A stretch of 64,000 nucleotides of DNA from JAAUTY01 sp964397305 (GTDB lineage Bacteria > Cyanobacteriota > Cyanobacteriia > Cyanobacteriales > Spirulinaceae), in contig CAYNIP010000005.1 of the NCBI GenBank assembly GCA_964397305.1, positions 112,395-176,394 on the forward strand, written 5' to 3'. Position numbers and translations under genes: made by a program. Under the pieces are notes generated by a model. That model searched no databases. It was not told where the DNA came from and was given only the letters and a program-made list of their open reading frames with translations. This document shows positions 1 through 8,574 of this stretch, in pieces; positions within the stretch are counted from its first letter, which is position 1, and each line of letters begins with the position of its first letter.

Positions 1-1504
1 TCCAGAGCAGCGTGTCGTCACAGTCCGGCCGGGCCTGGCGGGCCTGCTGGTACACGTGGCGGGCTGTGGTTTTGTGGTAGAGGAAGACATCGCTGACATC
101 GATCGGGGTGGGGGCGAGGCCGAGACGCCAGGGGCGTGATCGCTCCTCGCGGTCTAGGGGCGTTGCTTCCAGGTGCAGAGCCCCTTGGGCTGTCAGCCTC
201 AGGCGCACCCGCTGGGGGGTGGGGGCAAAGGTTGCGGTGAGCTGCTGGAGGCGATCGCCAATCGCGGTCTGATCCCAGGGAAAGGCAAAATAGGCCGCCG
301 AAGCGGCCAAGCGTTGCAAATGGAGATCGAGGAGGAAGTAGCCCGTGGCCGGTTGCCACAGCAGGGTTTCTAGGAGCGCAAAGGCCGGCCGTCGCTGGGT
401 TAGCACCCGCGCCTTCACAGCGCATTCAGCCCACTCCGGCTCGGGCTCCGAGTCCCACACGATGCCGCCGCCCACGCCGTACTCGGCCTGGGCTTGGCGT
501 TTGTCGATTAATACCGTCCGAATGGCGACGTTGAATTGCGCGTAGGGCTCAGGGGTGAGAAAGCCGAGGGAGCCGGTATAGATGCGCCGGGGGGAGGTCT
601 CCAGCTCGCGAATGATCTGCATCGTCCTTACTTTCGGGGCCCCGGTAATCGAGGCGCAGGGAAAGAGGGCGGCCATGATGTCCGGAAAGCGGGCGGTGGT
701 GGTGCAGGTGACGGGGGAGGTGAGTTGCCAGACGGTGGGGTATTGTTCCACGGTGAAGAGGTGGGGCACGTGGACGCTGCCGATCTGGGCAATGCGGCCG
801 AGGTCGTTGCGGATCATGTCCACGATCATCAGGTTCTCAGCCCGCTCCTTGGGAGAGGTTTGTAGCTGTTGTTGGAGCTGGCGATCGCCTACCGCCGTCA
901 GCCCTCGGGGGGCCGTTCCCTTCATCGGGCAGCAGGTGAGGGTGTTGCCCTGCCAGCGGAAGAATAGCTCCGGGGAGGCGGAACAGATGGCCCAGTCGGG
1001 TAAGTTGACAAAGGCTCCGTACTGACAGGCCTGCGCGGCGATCAGGTGCTGAAAATAGGTCCAGGGATCGCCGCGAAAGGCAGCCCGCAGGCGGTAGGAA
1101 AAGTTCACTTGGTAGGTATCGCCCCTAGCGATGTAGTGCTTGATGCGGGTGATCGCCGCTTGATACTCCGACCGCGAGCAGTCCGGCTGCCAGGCCAAGG
1201 GGAGGTCTACGGTTGGTGCTGGCGGCAGGGCGATCGCCTCTGGGGGATCATAGAGACCAAACCAGGTGAGGGGCAGCCCCTCCGGGTCGGCCGCTGCCAG
1301 GCAGGGATCAAAGGCGGGGGCGGCTTCATAACTGAGAAAGCCAGCGGCATAGGCCCCTTGCTGCACCGCCTGCTGCACCGTCGCTAGGAGGGCCGGAACT
1401 TCAGCCAAACAGTCCGTGCTGAGAACTTCGTGGGGGGTGCGGAAGTGGAGCCAGTGCTGGTGACGGCGATCCAAGAGAACAACGCTATTTTCTAGAAGCA
1501 TCAT
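1..1504 (-). CDS. pabB: Aminodeoxychorismate synthase component I fused to a class IV lyase-like domain (PabB-PabC), 3' end cut by window edge
   Basis: I translated this frame from the complement: an open frame starts at tandem ATGs (1504/1501) and runs off the window. About 500 residues are visible. The first ~350 form a chorismate-binding fold with CSASPELFFR, the motif PMKGTAPRG, SPKERAENLMIVDMIRND and SITGAPKVRTM. The Lys in MKGT is what PabB has; TrpE has Ala there (PxAGT), so this makes aminodeoxychorismate for folate rather than anthranilate. After GVGGGIVWDSEPE the chain continues into FALLETLL...LHLQRLAASAAYF, which looks like the N-terminal part of an aminodeoxychorismate lyase (PabC, fold-type IV PLP enzyme). 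Such PabB-PabC fusions are known in bacteria. It lies 113 nt downstream of hisD on the same strand, perhaps co-transcribed. The catalytic Lys of the lyase domain is outside the window. Confidence 0.85.
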   Translation of the reverse strand, partial: MMLLENSVVLLDRRHQHWLHFRTPHEVLSTDCLAEVPALLATVQQAVQQGAYAAGFLSYEAAPAFDPCLAAADPEGLPLTWFGLYDPPEAIALPPAPTVDLPLAWQPDCSRSEYQAAITRIKHYIARGDTYQVNFSYRLRAAFRGDPWTYFQHLIAAQACQYGAFVNLPDWAICSASPELFFRWQGNTLTCCPMKGTAPRGLTAVGDRQLQQQLQTSPKERAENLMIVDMIRNDLGRIAQIGSVHVPHLFTVEQYPTVWQLTSPVTCTTTARFPDIMAALFPCASITGAPKVRTMQIIRELETSPRRIYTGSLGFLTPEPYAQFNVAIRTVLIDKRQAQAEYGVGGGIVWDSEPEPEWAECAVKARVLTQRRPAFALLETLLWQPATGYFLLDLHLQRLAASAAYFAFPWDQTAIGDRLQQLTATFAPTPQRVRLRLTAQGALHLEATPLDREERSRPWRLGLAPTPIDVSDVFLYHKTTARHVYQQARQARPDCDDTLLW

Positions 1505-1617
1505 AACCAATGGGCCTAGCCTCAGCCGGCACCGCCAAGGCCGTAGCAAGCAGAGCGCTCCGGCTGGTCTGGCTAGCCTAGCAGGAAAGGGGATGGGGGG
1601 GTGGCGGTACTGGGCTC

Positions 1618-2943
1618 CTACTCGAGGGTCACGGGGGGGCTAAGGGGGGGCGCGGGTCGCCGGAGGCGCACCGATTCCCCGTGAGAATGAAGACCTTCGA
1701 CCCGCGCTAGGGTTTGCACGGCGTCGGCGACCTTGGCGAGGGCGGCGGGGGAGTATTGGATCAAGCTGGAGTGTTTCATAAACGTCTCCACTCCCAAGGC
1801 CGAGGCATAGCGGGCCGCGCCGGAGGTAGGGAGGGTATGGTTGGGCCCAGCCAGGTAGTCGCCCACGGCCTCGGGGGTGTGGTAGCCCAGGAAGATCGCC
1901 CCGGCATGGCGAATCTGCTCGATCCAGTTCCAGGGTTCTGCGACTTGGAGTTCGAGGTGTTCTGGGGCAAAGAGGTTGGCTAAGTCAACGGCGGTTTCGA
2001 GGGAGTCCACGACGGCGATCAGGCCGTAGTGGGCGATCGCCTTTTCGGTCAAGAGGCGACGGGGGTGGTTTTGCAATTGCTCGTTCACGGCTGCCTGGAC
2101 CTGTTCCGCCAGGGCCGCCTCGGGGGTCAGGAGAATGGCGGCGGCGAGGGCATCGTGTTCAGCCTGGGCCAGGAGGTCGGCGGCGACGTGCTCGGGCTGG
2201 GCCTGTTTATCGGCGATAATCAGCACCTCTGAGGGGCCGGCCAGGGAGTCGATGCCGACCGTGCCATAGACGTGCTTTTTGGCTAGCATGACGTAGATGT
2301 TGCCGGGGCCGGTGATCACGTCCACCTTGGGCACGGTTGCGGTTCCATAGGCGAGGGCGGCGATCGCCTGGGCCCCGCCAGCGCGGTAGATTTCTGTGAT
2401 CCCCGCTTCCTGGGCGGCGACCAAGACGGCCGGGGTAATCTTGCCCTCAGGGCCTGGCGGGGTCATCATCACGAGCCGCTGGACGCCCGCGACCTTGGCG
2501 GGGATGGCGTTCATGAGCACGGTGCTCGGGTAGGCGGCGGTGCCCCCGGGCACGTAGATGCCCGCCCGGTCTATCGGCGTGTAGCGCTTGCCTAGGACCA
2601 CGTCATCGTTGCCAAACTGCACCCAGGACTTGGGGCAGCGCTGGCGGTGAAAGGCTTCAATGCGATCGCGAGCCAGGGCGATCGCGTCGATCAGTTCTTT
2701 GGAAACTTGCTGATAGGCTGCATCCAATTCAGAGCCGCTGACCCGCAGCTCCTGAGGGGTGAGGGTTTGGCCGTCGAAGCGGGCGGTGTAGTCGAGGAGG
2801 GCGCGATCGCCGCCTTGCCGGACTGCCTCAACGATCTCGCGCACGGCGGCTTCTTGCTGAGCCACGGAGTCATGGTGGAGGCGATCGCCGATGCGCTGGA
2901 GTTCCGCACGAGCCTCAGACTGCTGGGTAATGATTCGCAGCAT
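1618..2943 (-). CDS. hisD: Histidinol dehydrogenase
   Basis: The product (441 aa, normal family length) oxidises L-histidinol to L-histidine through histidinal with two NAD+, the last two steps of histidine synthesis. Visible family signatures are the NAD-site segment GPGNIYVMLAKKHVYG, GPSEVLIIAD, the Zn-ligand region LLAQAEHD and the catalytic pair in LFAPEHLEL (Glu-His). The ATG at 2943 gives a family-like N-terminus (MLRIITQQSEARAEL). It is divergent from rpsT, with about 370 nt between them, and is followed on its own strand by the pabB-pabC fusion. The last ~15 residues are Pro-rich (RPAPPLSPP) and look like a non-conserved tail. Confidence 0.95.
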   Translation of the reverse strand: MLRIITQQSEARAELQRIGDRLHHDSVAQQEAAVREIVEAVRQGGDRALLDYTARFDGQTLTPQELRVSGSELDAAYQQVSKELIDAIALARDRIEAFHRQRCPKSWVQFGNDDVVLGKRYTPIDRAGIYVPGGTAAYPSTVLMNAIPAKVAGVQRLVMMTPPGPEGKITPAVLVAAQEAGITEIYRAGGAQAIAALAYGTATVPKVDVITGPGNIYVMLAKKHVYGTVGIDSLAGPSEVLIIADKQAQPEHVAADLLAQAEHDALAAAILLTPEAALAEQVQAAVNEQLQNHPRRLLTEKAIAHYGLIAVVDSLETAVDLANLFAPEHLELQVAEPWNWIEQIRHAGAIFLGYHTPEAVGDYLAGPNHTLPTSGAARYASALGVETFMKHSSLIQYSPAALAKVADAVQTLARVEGLHSHGESVRLRRPAPPLSPPVTLE

Positions 2944-3120
2944 GGGGGTTTAATACTGCCTTTGCTACATCGGTTAGGGAGTAGGGGCCCTGAAGGTCGC
3001 TGCGTTGGCCAACCGGCAAAGGCGGTTCAGGGGCGATACTCACTAGCTTATAGCTTAGCTCGGATTCTTCGGCTGCGTGGGATCGCAGCGGCGATCGCGG
3101 TCAAACTCCCCACAAATCTC

Positions 3121-3150
3121 TTGCTTGCCAGATGAGCAACGTGTTATCTT
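3121..3150 (+). promoter_or_regulatory. Candidate sigma70-type promoter for rpsT
   Basis: TTGCTT (3121-3126) and TATCTT (3145-3150) are separated by 18 nt, about 165 nt before the rpsT GTG. The 2944-3315 intergenic stretch otherwise holds no gene that I can support. The match is modest and is based on spacing and hexamers only. Confidence 0.3.
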
Positions 3151-3315
3151 TATATGTCCGGAGCTTGTGATAGATCGGTGCTAGCGCGTCCTCAATCTAA
3201 TCCTGAGGCCTAGGGCAAACACAACGGGGCTGACTAGCCTTGTCCTCCCTGGGAGGTGCTCGCGCCTACGGCAACGATTCCCAAGCTTTTCGACTCCTTT
3301 CTGCCTGAAAAGACT

Positions 3316-3990
3316 GTGGCTAACTCAAAATCAGCGATCAAGCGCATCCAGATCAACGAACGCAACCGACTGCGGAATAAGTCCTATAAGTCAGCGGTCA
3401 AAACGCTGATGAAAAAATACTTTGCCGCCGTAGAAGCCTATGTGGCGGCTCCCTCACCGGAGGCCTTGGAAGCTGTCAACCAAGCCCAGTCGGCGGCCTA
3501 CAGCAGAATTGACAAGGCAGTGAAGCGGGGTGTGATGCACGCCAACACCGGAGCCCGGCGAAAATCCCGGCTGGCTCGCTTCTGGAAGCGCTCCCTGGGG
3601 CTCCAGGATATGGGTAGCCCAGAGACCTCGAAAACAGCCCCCGTCGTCGCTGAGCCCGCCGTTGTGATTCCAGAGCCGGAACCGGCCCCGGCTGCTGTCG
3701 CCCCGGAAGCGGTTGCCCCGGAACCCGAACCGGAAGTCGCCCCGGAACCGGAAGCGGTTGCCCCGGAACCCGAACCGGAAGTCGCCCCGGANNNNNNNNN
3801 NNNNNNNNNNNNNNNNNNNNNNNNNNNNNNNNNNNNNNNNNNNNNNNNNNNNNNNNNNNNNNNNNNNNNNNNNNNNNNNNNNNNNNNNNNNGAACCGGAA
3901 GTCGCCCCGGAACCCGAACCGGAAGTTGTCCCGGAGCCGGACTCTACCGGAGAATCTGAGCCTGTTGCCCTCGCCACTGAAGAAGAATAG
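3316..3990 (+). CDS. rpsT: 30S ribosomal protein S20 with a long Pro-Glu-Val-Ala repeat tail (contains assembly gap)
   Basis: S20 binds 16S rRNA in the small subunit. The longer open frame begins at 3256, but the S20 fold begins at the GTG at 3316: VANSKSAIKRIQINERNRLRNK matches the usual MANIKSAIKR start, so I use the GTG. Residues 1-~97 are a normal basic S20 (SAVKTLMKKYF, RIDKAVKRGVMHANTGARRKSRL). After about residue 105 the protein changes to an acidic Pro/Glu tail built from repeats of AVAPEPEPEVAPEPE. This tail is broken by 100 Ns and ends PVALATEEE. Both flanks of the gap stay in the same frame. S20 is normally about 90-100 aa, so this is at least doubled. tatD follows 63 nt downstream. 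Confidence 0.9.
   Translation: MANSKSAIKRIQINERNRLRNKSYKSAVKTLMKKYFAAVEAYVAAPSPEALEAVNQAQSAAYSRIDKAVKRGVMHANTGARRKSRLARFWKRSLGLQDMGSPETSKTAPVVAEPAVVIPEPEPAPAAVAPEAVAPEPEPEVAPEPEAVAPEPEPEVAPXXXXXXXXXXXXXXXXXXXXXXXXXXXXXXXXXXEPEVAPEPEPEVVPEPDSTGESEPVALATEEE
3709..3930 (+). repeat. In-frame tandem repeat encoding AVAPEPEPEVAPEPE units in the rpsT tail
   Basis: A 45-nt unit (15 codons) made of GCCCCGGAACCCGAACCGGAAGT-like blocks is iterated on both sides of the N gap. Because the copies are nearly identical, the assembler probably could not bridge them. The true copy number is unknown. Confidence 0.85.
3792..3891. other. Assembly gap (100 N)
   Basis: Exactly 100 consecutive Ns inside the rpsT tail repeat. 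A round 100 is the usual placeholder for a gap of unknown length, so residue numbering and repeat count of the tail cannot be trusted across it. Confidence 0.98.
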
Positions 3991-4053
3991 ATAGCGGCCT
4001 GGCCCTGACCCGGCGGTTCAGCCTTGCTGGTCCATCCTGTGGAGTGAGCCACT

Positions 4054-4872
4054 ATGCCGTTGATTGATACCCACGTTCATCTCAACTTCGACCTCTTTCA
4101 GGAGGACTTCGCCGCTGTGCGAGACCGCTGGCAAGCGGCTGGAGTCGTCGGCTTGGTTCATTCTTGCGTCGAGCCTACGGAGTTTGCCGCGATTCGAGCG
4201 CTGGCGGATCGTTGCCCGGAGCTGGTGTTTGCTGTCGGCCTGCACCCTTTGGATGTTCACAAGTGGGAACTGCCACAGGCGATCGCCCTCATCCGCGAGA
4301 ACGCCCAAGCGGACCCCCGGGTTGCCGCCCTTGGCGAACTGGGCCTGGACTTCTACAAGGCTGATAACATCGCCCACCAGCAGGCCCTCTGTCGGGCGCA
4401 GCTCGAGTTGGCTCTTGAGCTGGACAAGCCAGTGATCATCCACTGCCGCGATGCGGCGGCGCCGCTGCGAGACCTGTTACAGGAGGTCAATCAAGCGAGT
4501 GGTCAACGCCTACGGGGCGTCATGCACTGCTGGAGTGGGACCCCTGTGGAGACCCAGTGGTTTCTCGATTTGGGCTTCTACATCAGCTTCAGTGGCATTG
4601 TCACCTTCAAAAAAGCGGAGGCGGTGCAGGCCTCGGCGCAGCTTGTCCCTGCCGATCGCCTGCTGATCGAAACTGACTGTCCCTTCCTCGCCCCTGTCCC
4701 CCGGCGCGGCAAGCGCAATGAACCGGCCTTCGTGCGTCATGTGGCGGCGGCAGTGGCCCAGTTGCGGGCGGTCGAGCCTGAGGTGATCGCGGCTCAGACA
4801 GCGGCGAATGCCTGCCGCCTGTTCGGGTTGCCCGAGTCCGTGACGGCGGCGATCGCCACCCCGTCGGCCTGA
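4054..4872 (+). CDS. tatD: TatD-family metal-dependent deoxyribonuclease
   Basis: A 272-residue TIM-barrel hydrolase of the TatD family, with 3'-5' DNase activity in characterised members. Metal-ligand motifs appear in order: DTHVHL near the N-terminus, GELGLDFY (residues ~94-101), KPVIIHCRDA (His), VMHCWSG (His) and IETDCPFLAP (the last Asp). Length is typical. The ATG at 4054 gives MPLIDTHVHL, the expected start. It sits between rpsT and rpoB on the same strand. The exact substrate in cyanobacteria is not established. Confidence 0.93.
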   Translation: MPLIDTHVHLNFDLFQEDFAAVRDRWQAAGVVGLVHSCVEPTEFAAIRALADRCPELVFAVGLHPLDVHKWELPQAIALIRENAQADPRVAALGELGLDFYKADNIAHQQALCRAQLELALELDKPVIIHCRDAAAPLRDLLQEVNQASGQRLRGVMHCWSGTPVETQWFLDLGFYISFSGIVTFKKAEAVQASAQLVPADRLLIETDCPFLAPVPRRGKRNEPAFVRHVAAAVAQLRAVEPEVIAAQTAANACRLFGLPESVTAAIATPSA

Positions 4873-4993
4873 GCAGTCTGTTTCCTTGCCCTAGGCAAAT
4901 AGCCCGATTGCGTCATAATGAATACTGAGATCGTGCCCTCGCCATCCCGCTGCTGGTTACTAGCATTATTTTCTTCCTCGACCTTCCTTTGGC

Positions 4994-5025
4994 CCCTCGC
5001 AACGTCCGCTGCGCCGTTGCGAGGG
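4994..5025 (+). terminator. Perfect 11-bp stem-loop in the tatD-rpoB spacer (terminator or rpoB leader attenuator)
   Basis: CCCTCGCAACG (4994-5004) and CGTTGCGAGGG (5015-5025) are exact inverse complements around a 10-nt loop, followed by TTTGT. It lies 121 nt after the tatD stop and 136 nt before rpoB. The U-tract is short, so it could be a weak terminator, a partial attenuator for rpoB, or an RNA structure with another role. Confidence 0.55.
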
Positions 5026-5161
5026 TTTGTCGCTGCCATTTTTCCGACGGTCTCCTCCCCCTGGTAGCTTCCTTCCCCTAGCGGCCCGGCCCGCTAGACG
5101 TGACCCGCGCCTGTAGCCCCTGAGCGTCTCCCCGGCCCCCTGTCCTGACTCCGAGCGACTT

Positions 5162-8100
5162 ATGAGCACCCTGATTCAAAACCTTTTGCCCGACCTGATC
5201 GAAATCCAGCGCTCTAGCTTCCGCTGGTTTCTGGAAACCGGCCTGATCGATGAGCTGAATAGCTTCTCGCCGATCACGGACTATACGGGTAAGTTGGAGT
5301 TGCACTTTATTGGCGATCGCTACAAGCTCCACGCCCCCAAATACGACGTTGACGAAGCCAAGCGGCGAGATGCGAGCTACGCCGTGCAAATGTACGTCCC
5401 CACGCGCCTAATCAACAAAGAAACCGGCGAAATTAAGGAACAGGAAGTCTTCATCGGCGACCTGCCCCTGATGACTGATCGCGGCACCTTCATCATCAAC
5501 GGGGCCGAGCGCGTGATCGTCAACCAGATCGTCCGCTCGCCGGGGGTCTACTACAAGTCCGAAACCGACAAAAACGGCCGCCGCACCTACTCCGCCTCCC
5601 TGATCCCCAACCGTGGCGCCTGGCTCAAGTTTGAAACCGATAAAAATAGCCTCGTCTGGGTCCGGATCGACAAAACCCGCAAACTCTCGGCCCAGGTGTT
5701 GCTCAAGGCCCTCGGCCTCGCAGACAACGAAATCTTTGACGCCCTGCGCCACCCCGACTACTTCCAGCGCACCCTCGACAAGGAAGGCAACCCCAGCGAA
5801 GACGATGCCCTGATGGAGCTATACCGCAAGCTCCGGCCAGGGGAACCCCCCACGGTCAACGGCGGTCGCCAACTGCTCGAATCCCGCTTCTTTGACAACA
5901 AGCGCTACGACCTCGGGCGCGTCGGCCGCTACAAGCTCAACAAGAAGCTGCGCCTCAACACCCCTGATACCGTTCGTACCCTCACCTCGGGCGACATCCT
6001 AGCGGCCATTGACTACCTGATCAACCTGGAGTTTGATGCTGGCAGCATCGACGACATCGACCACCTCGGCAACCGCCGCGTGCGCTCCGTCGGGGAGCTT
6101 CTGCAAAACCAAGTGCGGGTCGGCCTCAACCGCCTCGAGCGGATCATCCGCGAGCGCATGACCGTCTCGGAAGCCGACTCCCTCACCCCGGCCTCTCTGG
6201 TCAACCCCAAGCCCCTAGTAGCCGCGATCAAGGAGTTCTTTGGCTCCTCCCAGCTCTCCCAGTTCATGGACCAAACCAACCCCCTGGCAGAACTGACCCA
6301 CAAGCGCCGCCTCTCAGCCCTAGGTCCCGGCGGCCTCACCCGGGAGCGCGCTGGCTTTGCGGTGCGGGACATTCACCCCTCCCACTACGGGCGCATCTGC
6401 CCCGTGGAAACTCCTGAAGGTCCGAACGCCGGTCTGATCGGCTCCCTAGCCACCTATGCCCGTGTTAATGCCTACGGCTTTATTGAAACCCCCTACTACC
6501 GCGTAGAAAACGGCCGCGTCCGCCGCGACGAAGCCCCGGTTTACTTAACGGCGGACGAAGAAGACGATATGCGCGTTGCTCCGGGGGACGTAGCCACGGA
6601 CGACGATGGCTATATCCTCGGCTCCCAAATTCCGGTGCGCTATCGGCAGGAATTTTCCACCACGGGCCCCGAGCAAGTGGACTATGTGGCCGTCTCGCCC
6701 ATGCAAATTGTTTCCGTCGCCACCTCCCTGATCCCCTTCCTGGAGCATGACGACGCCAACCGTGCCCTCATGGGTTCCAATATGCAGCGCCAAGCCGTGC
6801 CGCTGCTGCGGCCGGAGCGGCCCCTCGTGGGCACGGGCTTGGAAGCCCAGGCGGCTCGCGACTCCGGCATGGTGGTCGTCTCCCAGCACTACGGCATCGC
6901 CACCTATGTGGACGCTGAGCGCATTCGGGTACAAGTCGAGCCGCGACCGGAACAGGAGAGCGAGTTCGAGGAGCCTACCGAGCCCTACGAAGTCGAGTAC
7001 CTCTTGCAAAAGTATCAGCGCTCCAACCAGGACACCTGCTTGAATCAGCGTCCTTTGGTCTTTGAAGGGGAGGAAGTCGTCCCCGGTCAGGTTCTAGCCG
7101 ATGGCTCCGCCAGTGAAGGCGGCGAAATCGCCCTGGGCCAGAATGTCCTGGTGGCTTATATGCCCTGGGAAGGCTACAACTACGAGGACGCGATCCTGAT
7201 CAGCGAGCGGCTGGTCATGGATGATGTCTACACCAGCATCCACGTCGAGAAATACGAGATCGAAGCCCGCCAGACCAAGCTGGGGCCTGAGGAAATCACC
7301 CGTGAGATTCCTAACGTCGGTGAAGATGCCCTGCGCCAACTGGATGAGCGCGGCATCATCCGCATTGGGGCGTGGGTGGAAGCGGGGGATATTCTCGTCG
7401 GCAAAGTGACGCCGAAAGGGGAGGCGGACCAGCCGCCGGAGGAAAAGCTACTGCGGGCGATCTTCGGCGAAAAGGCTCGGGATGTCCGCGACAACTCCCT
7501 GCGGGTTCCCAACGGGGAGAAGGGCCGGGTTGTGGATGTACGGGTCTTCACGCGGGAGCAGGGCGACGAGCTACCCCCCGGGGCCAATATGGTCGTGCGG
7601 GTCTATGTGGCTCAGAAGCGCAAGATTCAGGTGGGCGACAAGATGGCCGGTCGCCATGGCAATAAAGGGATCATTTCCCGGATCTTGCCCATGGAAGATA
7701 TGCCCTATCTGCCCAATGGTCGCCCGGTGGACATCGTGCTCAATCCCCTGGGGGTTCCCTCGCGGATGAATGTGGGCCAGGTGTTCGAGTGCCTGCTGGG
7801 CTGGGCGGGAGAAAATCTGGGGGCTCGCTTCAAAGTGACGCCCTTTGATGAAATGTACGGGGAGGAAGCCTCGCGCCTGACGGTTCACCAGAAATTGGAT
7901 GAGGCCCGCAGTAAGCCTGACCGGAGTTGGGCCTTTAATCCCAAGGACCCGGGTAAGATTCAGCTCTGGGACGGCCGCACGGGGGAGCCCTTTGACAAGC
8001 CCGTGACGGTGGGCATTGCCTACATGCTGAAGCTGGTTCACTTGGTCGATGATAAGATCCACGCTCGCTCCACCGGCCCCTACTCTCTCGTGACTCAGCA

Positions 8101-8488
8101 ACCGCTGGGGGGCAAGGCCCAGCAAGGGGGTCAGCGCTTTGGGGAAATGGAGGTTTGGGCCCTGGAAGCCTATGGGGCGGCCTACACACTTCAGGAGTTG
8201 CTGACGGTGAAATCGGACGATATGCAGGGTCGGAATGAAGCGCTGAATGCGATTGTCAAGGGCAAGCCGATTCCGCGGCCGGGCACGCCGGAGTCCTTTA
8301 AGGTGCTGATGCGGGAGCTTCAGTCCCTGGGCCTGGATATTGCGGTTCATAAGGTGGAAACCGCGAGCGATGGCAGTAGTAATGATGTGGAGGTGGATCT
8401 GATGGCGGATCGCGATCGCCGTCGTACCCCCAGTCGTCCAACCTATGAATCGCTGACGACGGAAGACCTCCAAGAAGACGAGCTCTAA
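5162..8488 (+). CDS. rpoB: DNA-directed RNA polymerase subunit beta
   Basis: Beta subunit, 1108 aa, the usual cyanobacterial length. It forms one side of the active cleft. The rifampicin-region block is clear (LSQFMDQTNPLAELTHKRR, LGPGGLTRERAGFAVRDIHP, then SHYGRICPVETPEGPNAGLI), as are GYNYEDAILIS, VGDKMAGRHGNKG and the C-terminal clamp block GKAQQGGQRFGEMEVWALEA. The start MSTLIQNLLPDLIEIQRSSFRWF is slightly shorter than many homologues but begins at the conserved segment. rpoC2 follows after 86 nt; rpoC1, which usually lies between them, is absent here. The long 5' spacer carries a strong hairpin. Confidence 0.97.
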   Translation: MSTLIQNLLPDLIEIQRSSFRWFLETGLIDELNSFSPITDYTGKLELHFIGDRYKLHAPKYDVDEAKRRDASYAVQMYVPTRLINKETGEIKEQEVFIGDLPLMTDRGTFIINGAERVIVNQIVRSPGVYYKSETDKNGRRTYSASLIPNRGAWLKFETDKNSLVWVRIDKTRKLSAQVLLKALGLADNEIFDALRHPDYFQRTLDKEGNPSEDDALMELYRKLRPGEPPTVNGGRQLLESRFFDNKRYDLGRVGRYKLNKKLRLNTPDTVRTLTSGDILAAIDYLINLEFDAGSIDDIDHLGNRRVRSVGELLQNQVRVGLNRLERIIRERMTVSEADSLTPASLVNPKPLVAAIKEFFGSSQLSQFMDQTNPLAELTHKRRLSALGPGGLTRERAGFAVRDIHPSHYGRICPVETPEGPNAGLIGSLATYARVNAYGFIETPYYRVENGRVRRDEAPVYLTADEEDDMRVAPGDVATDDDGYILGSQIPVRYRQEFSTTGPEQVDYVAVSPMQIVSVATSLIPFLEHDDANRALMGSNMQRQAVPLLRPERPLVGTGLEAQAARDSGMVVVSQHYGIATYVDAERIRVQVEPRPEQESEFEEPTEPYEVEYLLQKYQRSNQDTCLNQRPLVFEGEEVVPGQVLADGSASEGGEIALGQNVLVAYMPWEGYNYEDAILISERLVMDDVYTSIHVEKYEIEARQTKLGPEEITREIPNVGEDALRQLDERGIIRIGAWVEAGDILVGKVTPKGEADQPPEEKLLRAIFGEKARDVRDNSLRVPNGEKGRVVDVRVFTREQGDELPPGANMVVRVYVAQKRKIQVGDKMAGRHGNKGIISRILPMEDMPYLPNGRPVDIVLNPLGVPSRMNVGQVFECLLGWAGENLGARFKVTPFDEMYGEEASRLTVHQKLDEARSKPDRSWAFNPKDPGKIQLWDGRTGEPFDKPVTVGIAYMLKLVHLVDDKIHARSTGPYSLVTQQPLGGKAQQGGQRFGEMEVWALEAYGAAYTLQELLTVKSDDMQGRNEALNAIVKGKPIPRPGTPESFKVLMRELQSLGLDIAVHKVETASDGSSNDVEVDLMADRDRRRTPSRPTYESLTTEDLQEDEL

Positions 8489-8574
8489 AACGTTCGAGGT
8501 GGGCGGGGAGCCGAGCCGCCGCCCTCTGAGCCTTTCCTGATCATTCACCTGTAGTCCCTGGAACCACCGAATCC

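Noticed and set aside
7571..8548. 325-aa ORF on the minus strand of rpoB (and other long antisense frames over rpoC2, hisD, kinase genes)
   Set aside because: Antisense shadows of GC-rich, strongly conserved genes; codon pattern and composition follow the real gene.
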